From Candidatus Treponema merdequi (GTDB lineage Bacteria; Spirochaetota; Spirochaetia; Treponematales; Treponemataceae): a stretch of 64,000 nucleotides of DNA. The notes beneath the pieces were generated by a model. The model did not search any database and had not been told where the DNA came from. It was given only the letters and a program-made list of their open reading frames with translations. Positions 16,763-23,241 of the stretch are shown here, piece by piece. The stretch lies in NCBI GenBank assembly GCA_018064525.1, contig JAGHVB010000014.1:1-64000 (forward strand). The letters are read 5' to 3'. A program made the position numbers and the translations under genes. The first letter of the stretch is position 1, and every line of letters begins with the position of its first letter.

Positions 16763-16907
16763 GCCACACGGATGAGTGCGCTAACGCTGTGGCACCCTAC
16801 GGTGCCACCCAAAAATTAAAATCATTTTGAAAAATATTAATTGAAATGGTTTTAATCTTCAGGGGGAGGGCGTAGACCGACCAGCGTAGCGGACTGTTCC
16901 GTGTGGC
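16763..16907. mobile_element. MITE-like inverted-repeat element, copy 2 (145 bp)
   Basis: It has the same perfect 10-bp terminal inverted repeats as copy 1, GCCACACGGA (16763-16772) and TCCGTGTGGC (16898-16907). The right-hand 50 bp is nearly identical to copy 1 (from CTTCAGGGG to the end). The left hairpin (GTGGCACC / GGTGCCAC) has a different sequence from copy 1 (GTGGCGCA / TGCGCCAC) but keeps perfect pairing. The middle is shorter and A+T-rich. It sits between yicC and the cytidylate-kinase-like gene, ending 10 bp before that gene's ribosome site. Confidence 0.7.
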
Positions 16908-16927
16908 CATAAATTTAAGGAGTTTTT

Positions 16928-17488
16928 ATGTCATACAGAATTAAACCAGGAAAAGAATGCAGAATCGCGATAAGCGGAAAATCAGGCTGCGGAAATACAA
17001 CAGTCAGCACACTTTTATCAGAGACTCTCGGAATTAAATTAATCAATTACACATTCCGTCAGCTTGCAGAAGAAAAGGGAATTACACTTGCCCAGGTCAT
17101 TGAAAATGCAAAGACTGATGACAGCTATGATAAATATGTAGATTCTCATCAGGTGGAACTTGCCCGCGCCGAATCCTGTGTATTAGGCAGCAGACTCGCA
17201 ATCTGGATGCTCAAAGAAGCAGATTTAAAAGTTTATCTCAAACTTGACAGTGATACCCGAGCAGCCCGCATCTTAAACAGAGAAGGCGGAAAGCTCGAAG
17301 ACATAAAAGCTTTTACCGAAATGCGTGACAGCGAAGATTCAAGACGATATATGGAATTATACAAAATCGACAACAGCAAATATGATTTTGTTGATCTTGT
17401 TATTGATACAAGTGTCAGCAATCCAGAGATGAGCGTTAAGACAATTATTGCAAAATTAATTGAAATGGGAATTGTGGAAGAGGTTTAA
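16928..17488 (+). CDS. cytidylate kinase-like protein
   Basis: A 186-residue P-loop kinase. The Walker A region is AISGKSGCGNTTVSTLLSE (about 13-31), and later LGSRLAIWML, then ADLKVYLKLDSDTRAARILNREG, which matches the archaeal/short-type cytidylate kinase family with its Arg-rich lid. It probably phosphorylates CMP or dCMP, though other nucleoside monophosphates are possible. AAGGAG precedes the ATG. The Walker A has Asn-Thr-Thr where Lys-Thr/Ser would be expected (GCGNTT), as seen in some family members. It may be cotranscribed with yicC through repeat element 2. Confidence 0.82.
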   Translation: MSYRIKPGKECRIAISGKSGCGNTTVSTLLSETLGIKLINYTFRQLAEEKGITLAQVIENAKTDDSYDKYVDSHQVELARAESCVLGSRLAIWMLKEADLKVYLKLDSDTRAARILNREGGKLEDIKAFTEMRDSEDSRRYMELYKIDNSKYDFVDLVIDTSVSNPEMSVKTIIAKLIEMGIVEEV

Positions 17489-17494
17489 ATTTTA

Positions 17495-17523
17495 GCCACT
17501 GATTTCACAGATTGAACACGGAT
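17495..17523 (+). repeat. short dispersed motif of the GCCACTGATTTCAC type
   Basis: A 29-bp segment beginning GCCACTGATTTCACAG and ending GAACACGGAT follows the kinase stop. Very similar intergenic motifs are familiar from many unrelated bacterial genomes. Only one copy is present here, so this rests on recognition and not on repetition in the window. Confidence 0.35.
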
Positions 17524-17556
17524 AAAAAAAAGGAGAGTGTGAGCTCTCCTTTTTTG
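17523..17556. terminator. bidirectional terminator between the kinase gene and leuD
   Basis: A 7-bp stem (AGGAGAG / CTCTCCT) with a 6-nt loop is preceded by an A run and followed by a T run. It can terminate both the plus-strand kinase gene and the minus-strand leuCD operon. Confidence 0.85.
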
Positions 17557-17579
17557 TTTGTTATATGTTTGTTGTTGAA

Positions 17580-18113
17580 CTAATATTTTGAATCGGCATA
17601 GCCAATCCAGCCTTCTTTTTCTACGAGGGCTTTTTCAAAGCCTTCGAGTTTGAAAGGGTAGCTTTTTGAAAGGCTTCCTGCGATAAGTTTAACTTTCTGA
17701 GTGCCGTCATCGTTGATTACGATCTTGCATTCTGTTTCTTTATCAGCAAAAGTTCTGAACATATCTTCGATTGATTTTTTGTCCATTTCAATTGCGAGCA
17801 TTCCGCAGTTGTACATATTCTGACGGAAGATGCGTGCAAAGTTAGTTGCAACTACAACGTAAATTCCATTTACTTCAAGTGCCCATGGTGCGTGTTCGCG
17901 TGAGGAACCACATCCAAAATTTTCTCTAGTAATAATTACTTTTTTTCCGGCTACATCTGTCTTTGGATTAAAGCCTTCAAGCTTTAAGTCTTCAAGAAGA
18001 TAAGGTTTTAATGCCTGTTTAGTATTTTCTGTCAAATACTTAGCAGGAATAATTTCGTCTGTGTTGATATCAGAACGATCCAAAAAAAGTACTGCACCAC
18101 CGAATTGTTTCAT
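17580..18113 (-). CDS. leuD: 3-isopropylmalate dehydratase small subunit
   Basis: A 177-residue swivel-domain subunit that pairs with LeuC to isomerise 2- to 3-isopropylmalate in leucine synthesis. It shows DRSDINTDEIIPAKYLT and the substrate-binding loop ENFGCGSSREHAPWAL, both diagnostic for LeuD and related aconitase-family small subunits. It follows leuC by 12 nt. The short form of about 165-180 residues is the archaeal/clostridial type, which can also act on related 2-substituted malates. leuA and leuB are not in this window. Confidence 0.93.
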   Translation of the reverse strand: MKQFGGAVLFLDRSDINTDEIIPAKYLTENTKQALKPYLLEDLKLEGFNPKTDVAGKKVIITRENFGCGSSREHAPWALEVNGIYVVVATNFARIFRQNMYNCGMLAIEMDKKSIEDMFRTFADKETECKIVINDDGTQKVKLIAGSLSKSYPFKLEGFEKALVEKEGWIGYADSKY

Positions 18114-18125
18114 CTCTTTCGCTCC

Positions 18126-19409
18126 TTATTTATACAGAGGTGAATTTGTTATAGTTCCAGCAACAGCTGTTGCTGCAGCAGAAGCCGGGCTCATCAAATG
18201 AACCATTCCGCCTTTACCCATTCTACCATTAAAGTTGCGGTTTGTGGTAGAGGCACATACTTCACCTTCTGCCAGAACACCGTTACTCATTCCAAGACAA
18301 GCACCGCAAGTAGGGTTTGTTACACAGAATCCGGCATCCATAAAGATGTCGATGATTCCTTCCTGCAAAGCCATTTTATAAATCTTTGGAGTAGCAGGGG
18401 AAACGATTCCGCGAACGCCCGGTGCAATGTGTTTGCCTTTAAGAACTTCGGCTGCGATACGAAGGTCTGAGATACGACCGTTTGTACAGCTTCCGATATA
18501 AACCTGATTTACTTTAGTACCTTTAAGTTCTGCAATAGTTTTTACCTGATCAGGCTTATAGTTTATTGTAGCAAGAGGTTCGAGATTTGACAAATCAAAT
18601 TCGTAAATTTTTTCATATTTTGCATCGTCGTCAGAACGCCACTGGCTGTAAGCTTTTAAAGCTTCTTCTTTAGTCTTGAACTCGTCCTGGATGAATTCCC
18701 AGAGGTAATCAACTGTTTTTTCATCAGGAAAGCAGATTCCGCTTGTAGCACCGGCTTCTACAGCCATGTTACAGATTGTCATTCTTTCTTCCATTCCGAA
18801 GTTGTCTACAACAGGACCTGTAAATTCTGTGACGCAGTTTGTAGCACCGTTTACACCGATTTTGCTGATTAAGAAAAGAATTACATCTTTTGCATAAACA
18901 CCAGGTTTTAAAGTTCCATTCAAAACAAATTTAATTGATTTTGGTTCTTTGAAAGAGCATACGCCTTTTAAAATTCCAACTTCAAGGTCTGTTGTTCCAA
19001 CGCCAGCTGCAAAAGCACCGAATGCACCATGAGTACAAGTATGGCTGTCTCCCATGATTACAGTAAAGCCAGGGCGGACAAATCCTTTTTCAGGAAAGAT
19101 TGCGTGGCATACACCGTTTGCACCGATGTCAAAAAAGTCTTTAACATTGTTGCGGCAAGCCCAGTCACGGAGTATTTTTTCCTGAGTTGCAGTTTTTGAG
19201 TCTTTAGCCGGAGTAACATGGTCAATAACAGCCTTGATTTTTGTGCAGTCGAAAACACGGTCTTTTCCGCGCTCTACAAGGTCTGTAATTGCAATTGGAG
19301 TTGTGATTTCGTGACAGAAAACTCTGTCGAGTTTAAGAACATATGTGTCCGAATAAGGTTTTTCTACTAAGTGTGATTCAAAAATCTTTTGTGCGATAGT
19401 TTTTCCCAT
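18126..19409 (-). CDS. leuC: 3-isopropylmalate dehydratase large subunit
   Basis: A 427-residue aconitase-superfamily [4Fe-4S] enzyme. Cluster cysteines are visible in YIGSCTNGR and NPTCGACLGM, with MGDSHTCTHGAFGAFAAGVGTTDLE at about 120-144. The length of about 420 and the sequence place it in the LeuC2 (archaeal-type) group, which includes homoaconitase-like and dimethylmalate hydratase enzymes, so the exact substrate is not fully certain. AGGAGA lies 9 nt upstream. The promoter is at 19443-19471, and a 31-bp tandem palindrome array begins 12 bp beyond its -35 box, so regulation from that array is possible. Confidence 0.92.
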   Translation of the reverse strand: MGKTIAQKIFESHLVEKPYSDTYVLKLDRVFCHEITTPIAITDLVERGKDRVFDCTKIKAVIDHVTPAKDSKTATQEKILRDWACRNNVKDFFDIGANGVCHAIFPEKGFVRPGFTVIMGDSHTCTHGAFGAFAAGVGTTDLEVGILKGVCSFKEPKSIKFVLNGTLKPGVYAKDVILFLISKIGVNGATNCVTEFTGPVVDNFGMEERMTICNMAVEAGATSGICFPDEKTVDYLWEFIQDEFKTKEEALKAYSQWRSDDDAKYEKIYEFDLSNLEPLATINYKPDQVKTIAELKGTKVNQVYIGSCTNGRISDLRIAAEVLKGKHIAPGVRGIVSPATPKIYKMALQEGIIDIFMDAGFCVTNPTCGACLGMSNGVLAEGEVCASTTNRNFNGRMGKGGMVHLMSPASAAATAVAGTITNSPLYK

Positions 19410-19442
19410 AAAAAAGATCTCCTGTTTTATTTAAGATAGTTA

Positions 19443-19471
19443 AAGATATTAAATATTATTAAAATTGTCAA
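19443..19471 (-). promoter_or_regulatory. sigma-70 promoter of leuCD
   Basis: On the minus strand TTGACA (19471-19466), a 17-bp spacer and TATCTT (19448-19443). It predicts a short leader of about 30 nt, too short for an attenuator or T-box. Confidence 0.75.
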
Positions 19472-19482
19472 GAGAAAAACAA

Positions 19483-19593
19483 CATGAGGACTGTCCCCGT
19501 GTAATGAAATCAGCATGAGGACTGTCCCCGTGTAATGAAATCAACATGAGGACTGTCCCCGTGTAACAAAAATCCTGTGGGGACTGTCCCCAT
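19483..19593. repeat. 31-bp tandem array of GGACTGTCCCC palindromes (4 units)
   Basis: Units start at 19483, 19514, 19545 and 19576, an exact 31-bp period. Each contains a near-palindrome of 19 bp, CATGAGGACTGTCCCCGTG in units 1-3. The fourth is a variant whose core TGGGGAC-T-GTCCCCA is a perfect palindrome. The remaining 12 nt of each unit (TAATGAAATCAG or close) is also conserved in units 1-2, so these are tandem repeats and not CRISPR. The array lies between the leuCD promoter and the 3' end of the HMA-like gene. Confidence 0.85.
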
Positions 19594-19614
19594 GCTTTAA
19601 ATTTTTAAAATAAA

Positions 19615-19645
19615 AAAAACACCGCAGAAAATCTACGGTGTTTTT
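19615..19645 (-). terminator. terminator after the HMA-like gene
   Basis: A 10-bp stem (AAAAACACCG / CGGTGTTTTT) with an 11-nt loop, 20 nt after the stop of the minus-strand HMA-like gene. The A/T flanks would let it work in both directions. Confidence 0.8.
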
Positions 19646-19664
19646 CAGTAAATAATTGATTATT

Positions 19665-19874
19665 TTAACCTAATACCTGAACGCCATTAGCTTCAATTGC
19701 TGCATTGATAGCACCTTCGATACCGGCAACACTCTCATCAAAATTAACAAGGACCTGGGCTTTTGAGGCATTTGCAACAGCACTCTGAACTCCGGCTACG
19801 CCACTAACCGCAGCTCCGACTTTACCTGCTGTATCATCATCAAACATCCCTGCAACATATATTTTCTTTTCCAT
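19665..19874 (-). CDS. HMA-fold protein lacking the metal-binding CxxC
   Basis: A 69-residue protein whose pattern follows the heavy-metal-associated (HMA/CopZ) fold: a beta strand (KKIYVAGM), a helix (DTAGKVGAAVSGVAG), VQSAVANASKAQVLVNFDE for the next strands, a second helix and VQVLG at the end. The usual GMxCxxC loop is GMFDDDTA here, so both cysteines are absent and copper-chaperone chemistry is unlikely. It may be a structural or ligand-binding relative. It is monocistronic with its own promoter, an AAGGAGC ribosome site and a terminator, suggesting real expression. Confidence 0.85.
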   Translation of the reverse strand: MEKKIYVAGMFDDDTAGKVGAAVSGVAGVQSAVANASKAQVLVNFDESVAGIEGAINAAIEANGVQVLG

Positions 19875-19900
19875 GTGGATAAAGCTCCTTAATTTTTCTT

Positions 19901-19929
19901 ATTATAAAGGCTAATTCCTTTTTTTACAA
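19901..19929 (-). promoter_or_regulatory. sigma-70 promoter of the HMA-like gene
   Basis: On the minus strand TTGTAA (19929-19924), a 17-bp spacer and a perfect TATAAT (19906-19901), 27 bp before the start codon. Confidence 0.75.
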
Positions 19930-19954
19930 GCAATTAAATTAGAGATTTATGAGT

Positions 19955-19968
19955 TTTAAGTGGAATTT
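19955..19968 (+). repeat. 14-bp repeat TTTAAGTGGAATTT, copy 3
   Basis: Identical to the 14-mer at 11906-11919. It lies immediately 3' of the rlmN stop codon. Confidence 0.45.
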
Positions 19969-19969
19969 T

Positions 19970-20992
19970 TTAATTTTCTTGTGATGTTTTTCCAAGCTGA
20001 CCGCAGGCACCCTTAATTGTGCGTCCGCGTCTTGTTCTGAGAGTAACGTTGAGTCCTGCATTTTCAAGCTGTGAAACGAAAGCTTTGCATTCTGAGGCGT
20101 CTGGTTCTGAGAATGGCAGTGTTTCAATCGGGTTCCATGGAATGAGGTTGATGTTTACATCGATTCCGCGTGCAAAATTTATCATGCGGTCTGCACTTTC
20201 TTTTGAAGTGTTTTCGCCGTGAAGAAGGGCAGCTTCGAGAGTGACGCGTTTTCCAGATTTTTCTGCATAATAATTGATTGCTTTACGGAGTTCTCCGAGA
20301 GGATTTCCTTTCTGAACCGGCATGAGGCGTTCGCGGAGTTCTTCGTCTGCTGTTGTGAGTGAAACTGCGAGACGGATGTTCGGGCCATTGTCTGCAAGAT
20401 CGTAGATTCCTTTGATGACGCCGCATGTTGAAAGAGTGATTCGTCTTGTCGACAGGTTTCTTCCGTCAGTGGAACTCAGCCATGCGATTGCTCCTCTTAT
20501 TGCTTCGAGGTTCATCATTGGTTCGCCCATTCCCATGAATACGATGTTGTCGAGTGTTCCGGCTTCTTCTTCGAGGTACATGAACTCTTCAACGATTTCA
20601 CCAGCTGTTAAATTTCTTGCAAGTCCGAGTGTTCCAGTCTGACAGAAAGCGCATTTCATTGCACATCCTGCCTGGCACGAAACGCATGCTGTTTTTCTAT
20701 CTGCTTTGTCTGTGAGTAAAACTGTTTCGATGAAAAGTCCATCTGACAATCTGATCTGAAGTTTGATAGTTCCATCAGGATCTTTTAAAACCTGATTTAC
20801 AGTGGAACTTCTTATAACGGCTTTCTCTTCAAGTTCATCTCTCAGTTCCTTACTGAGGTTTGTCATTTCTGAAAAACTTTTTGCGTGAGAAGAAATCCAT
20901 TTAAAAATCTGTTTTCCGCGGAATGCCTGTTTTAATCCGAGAGTTTCGTTTATCTGAAGGGGAGTGAGTCCTGTTAAAGAAATTTTCTGCAT
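19970..20992 (-). CDS. rlmN: 23S rRNA (adenine2503-C2)-methyltransferase RlmN
   Basis: A 340-residue radical SAM methyltransferase modifying A2503 of 23S rRNA and A37 of some tRNAs. The radical SAM cluster motif is CAMKCAFC (CxxxCxxC), in the context CVSCQAGCAMKCAFCQTGTLG. MGMGEPMMNLEA and the C-terminal catalytic Cys in TRRGRTIKGACGQL are present, as required for the methyl-Cys mechanism. Length is normal. It reads as its own unit; the TPR gene that follows on the same strand lies beyond its 5' side and has a separate terminator. Confidence 0.95.
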   Translation of the reverse strand: MQKISLTGLTPLQINETLGLKQAFRGKQIFKWISSHAKSFSEMTNLSKELRDELEEKAVIRSSTVNQVLKDPDGTIKLQIRLSDGLFIETVLLTDKADRKTACVSCQAGCAMKCAFCQTGTLGLARNLTAGEIVEEFMYLEEEAGTLDNIVFMGMGEPMMNLEAIRGAIAWLSSTDGRNLSTRRITLSTCGVIKGIYDLADNGPNIRLAVSLTTADEELRERLMPVQKGNPLGELRKAINYYAEKSGKRVTLEAALLHGENTSKESADRMINFARGIDVNINLIPWNPIETLPFSEPDASECKAFVSQLENAGLNVTLRTRRGRTIKGACGQLGKTSQEN

Positions 20993-21006
20993 AAAGTGAT
21001 TATAGC

Positions 21007-21048
21007 AAAAAAAAGAGTTCTTAATAAAGACTTATCAAGAACTCTTTT
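21007..21048 (-). terminator. terminator of the TPR gene at 21061-22227
   Basis: A perfect 12-bp stem (AAAAGAGTTCTT / AAGAACTCTTTT) lies 13 nt after the minus-strand stop and is followed by a T run on that strand. Confidence 0.88.
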
Positions 21049-21060
21049 GAATTAACTCAA

Positions 21061-22227
21061 TTATGAAAGTGTCTTTCCGTTACGGACTTTTTCGAGTGAT
21101 TCGTTTATTGCCTGACTTCTGATTCCGATTTTTTGAAAGTTTTCAAGTACCTCAATTGCTTTTGGTCTCTGATTCAGTTTTAAATAGCTGTCGGCAAGAT
21201 CTATATAAAGCCTGTAATTTTTCGGATCGTTTTTGATCAATGCATTGAGTCTGTCAATGCTTTCTTCGTAGAGGCCTTCGCCTTTACAGATTAAGGCAAG
21301 TCCAAGAGCAGCATAAATATCAAAATCGATGTTCATTGCTTTGTTGTAATATTCAGTTGCAGTTTTATAGTCACCAGTATTTCTGTAAGCATCTCCGGCG
21401 CGTGTGAGAATAACTTTGTTGTTTGGATCAATTTCAAGAATCTTATTCCAGTATTCAACAGAACGATACTGCTGGTTCATTCCACGATAGCAGTCTGCAA
21501 GTCCGAAAAGGGCATAGAAATTTTTAGGATCTGATTCGAGAGCCCTTTCAAAATATGCAACACCTTTGTCGAAAGTCTTTAATTTTCTGTGGCAGTTTCC
21601 GATTGATGTAAGCACACGGATGTCTACTGCACTGGAATTAATTTCAAGCATTCGTGACCAGTAATAAAGTGCATCACGGTATTCCTTAAAGTCATAATGA
21701 AGATGACCAAGTCCAATTAAGGCATACGGATTATTTTCTTCCATATCCAGAACTTTAAGATAAAGTTGTTTTGATTTTTTGAAGTCTCTGATTTTTCTGT
21801 AAGCATCTGCAACGCGTGTTAAAACAGTAATGTTTCTGTCATCGTGAACAAGATATTGTTCCCAGATTTGAATTGCTTTATGGAATTGATTTAATGCTTT
21901 ATAACAGTCTGCAAGACCGAAGAGTGCATAGTTATTTCCAGGATGAAATGAAAGACACTTTGAATAATAATCAATGGCATCTTTGTAATGATTCAGCTTT
22001 CGTTCAGAATCTCCAAGACCAACAAGTGCATAATTGTTGTTGTTTTCAATGTCGAGAATTTTTGTAAACTGTTCTTTTGCATCAAAAACTTTGTTTTCTT
22101 TTAAAAACTGATAGCCTTTTTTGGAAAGTTCTGAGATTTCATTTGACTGCTCGTTTTCGAGCTCTTTTGTCGGGTCAAATACATCTACTGCTGTTTCTGT
22201 CTGTTCAATCTCCTTTGTCTCTTCCAT
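21061..22227 (-). CDS. tetratricopeptide-repeat protein
   Basis: A 388-residue cytoplasmic protein built almost wholly of about nine to ten TPR units from residue 35 on (for example NYALVGLGDSERKLNHYKDAIDYYS and NNPYALIGLGHLHYDFKEYRDA), preceded by an acidic tail. The repeats NYALFGLADCY and FYALFGLADCYRGMN are strikingly alike, suggesting recent internal duplication. Partner unknown. It is 33 nt downstream of a small gene with TPR-like character, so the two probably work together. AGGAG precedes the ATG. Confidence 0.85.
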   Translation of the reverse strand: MEETKEIEQTETAVDVFDPTKELENEQSNEISELSKKGYQFLKENKVFDAKEQFTKILDIENNNNYALVGLGDSERKLNHYKDAIDYYSKCLSFHPGNNYALFGLADCYKALNQFHKAIQIWEQYLVHDDRNITVLTRVADAYRKIRDFKKSKQLYLKVLDMEENNPYALIGLGHLHYDFKEYRDALYYWSRMLEINSSAVDIRVLTSIGNCHRKLKTFDKGVAYFERALESDPKNFYALFGLADCYRGMNQQYRSVEYWNKILEIDPNNKVILTRAGDAYRNTGDYKTATEYYNKAMNIDFDIYAALGLALICKGEGLYEESIDRLNALIKNDPKNYRLYIDLADSYLKLNQRPKAIEVLENFQKIGIRSQAINESLEKVRNGKTLS

Positions 22228-22260
22228 AAACTTTTCTCCTCGAGTTTATTAAATTATTTT

Positions 22261-22602
22261 TTAATCGTCTTGAATCAGCATTGAAATGGATTTAGCAATT
22301 TTTTCATAAATTGGCGCGGTTTTTCTTTCATTGTGTGCAAGAAGATAAAGTTTTAATGCTTTAATTTCCTGTTTTGATTCAACATATTTATCTGCCACTC
22401 GTGACAATCCGTCAGAATAGCCTGTAGTAATATAAATACGTCGTGCAGCTTCAATGTTGCCTTCATTAAAGAGAATATTGCCTTTTCGATTAAGAATAAC
22501 CTTTTGTTCTGAAGAGAGATTTAAAACAGGCTGGTCAGTTACTTTTATAAATCCTTCAGGTAACTCTTTTTCTTTCAAAAGAGAATGAATTTTTTTATTC
22601 AT
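22261..22602 (-). CDS. small conserved-looking helical protein, operon partner of the TPR gene
   Basis: A 113-residue protein I do not recognise. Residues about 33-105 look like two or three degenerate helical repeats (KGNILFNEGNIEAARRIYITTGY, then DGLSRVADKYVESKQEIKALKLYLLAHN). There is no signal peptide or membrane segment. An AAAGGA ribosome site precedes the ATG, and an A+T-rich region with a TTGACA box lies upstream (22650-22655 region). It is first in a two-gene unit with the TPR protein. Confidence 0.75.
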   Translation of the reverse strand: MNKKIHSLLKEKELPEGFIKVTDQPVLNLSSEQKVILNRKGNILFNEGNIEAARRIYITTGYSDGLSRVADKYVESKQEIKALKLYLLAHNERKTAPIYEKIAKSISMLIQDD

Positions 22603-22696
22603 AATCTATCCTTTCTTTAATATATTAAATGTTATCATATATATTTGATATGTCAAGTTATAATAAAATTTAAATGCAGAATTTAAATTTCTGTTA

Positions 22697-23239
22697 TTAT
22701 TTATAGGTATAAAAATCAACGATTGAGCGTCCGTAGACCCTCTGATCTTTTCTGTAGAGATTTCCGATTTCATCGGGCATAAAATGTTCTTCTGGTCTGT
22801 GAACAAGAATTGTTCCGCCTGGATTAAGAAGTTCACGGAGACCTGCTTCTTTTACAAGTTCTTCGTGGAATTTATAAGGAAAGGGCGGGTCAAAGAAGAT
22901 AAAGTCAAATTTGTTTTTGCAGCGTTTTATGAAAAGTTCAACTGCCATAAAATGACATCCGATTTTTACACCGAGTTCTTTTTCTGTAACTGAAACATTG
23001 TCCAAAACTGTCTTTACTTTGATTTTATCTTTTTCGCACAGTTCTACGTGGCTTGCACCGCGGGAGGCTGCTTCGATTGCAATAGTTCCGCTTCCGGAAA
23101 ATAAATCAAGCCAGCTTTTGCCGTCAAGATCTCCAAGAATTGCAAAAACAGATTCACGCATTCTGTCCATGGCAGGTCTTATGACACCGTCCGGACATTT
23201 AATGATTCTTCCTTTTAATTTTCCACCAGTTATTCTCAT
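22697..23239 (-). CDS. rsmD: 16S rRNA (guanine966-N2)-methyltransferase RsmD
   Basis: A 180-residue SAM-dependent methyltransferase acting on G966 of 16S rRNA. It opens MRITGGKLKGRIIKCP and carries the family segments RPAMDRMRESVFAIL, SWLDLFSGSGTIAIEAASRGA (SAM loop) and the catalytic FIFFDPPFPY. Length is normal. It starts 2 nt after the secreted ankyrin gene and has AAAGGTAA as ribosome site, so it is the second gene of that leaderless-promoter operon. Confidence 0.94.
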   Translation of the reverse strand: MRITGGKLKGRIIKCPDGVIRPAMDRMRESVFAILGDLDGKSWLDLFSGSGTIAIEAASRGASHVELCEKDKIKVKTVLDNVSVTEKELGVKIGCHFMAVELFIKRCKNKFDFIFFDPPFPYKFHEELVKEAGLRELLNPGGTILVHRPEEHFMPDEIGNLYRKDQRVYGRSIVDFYTYK

Positions 23240-23241
23240 AT

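Noticed and set aside
16784..16811. A sigma-54 promoter (TGGCAC...TGC) inside repeat element 2
   Set aside because: The GG-to-GC spacing is off by one and the bases are part of a perfect hairpin stem of the repeat element.
19410..19442. A leucine leader peptide or T-box before leuC
   Set aside because: The promoter lies so close that the leader is about 30 nt, too short for either, and no Leu codon run is present.
19483..19593. A CRISPR array, because repeats recur at a constant 31-bp period
   Set aside because: The whole 31-bp unit is repeated in the first copies, so there are no unique spacers, and no cas gene is nearby.
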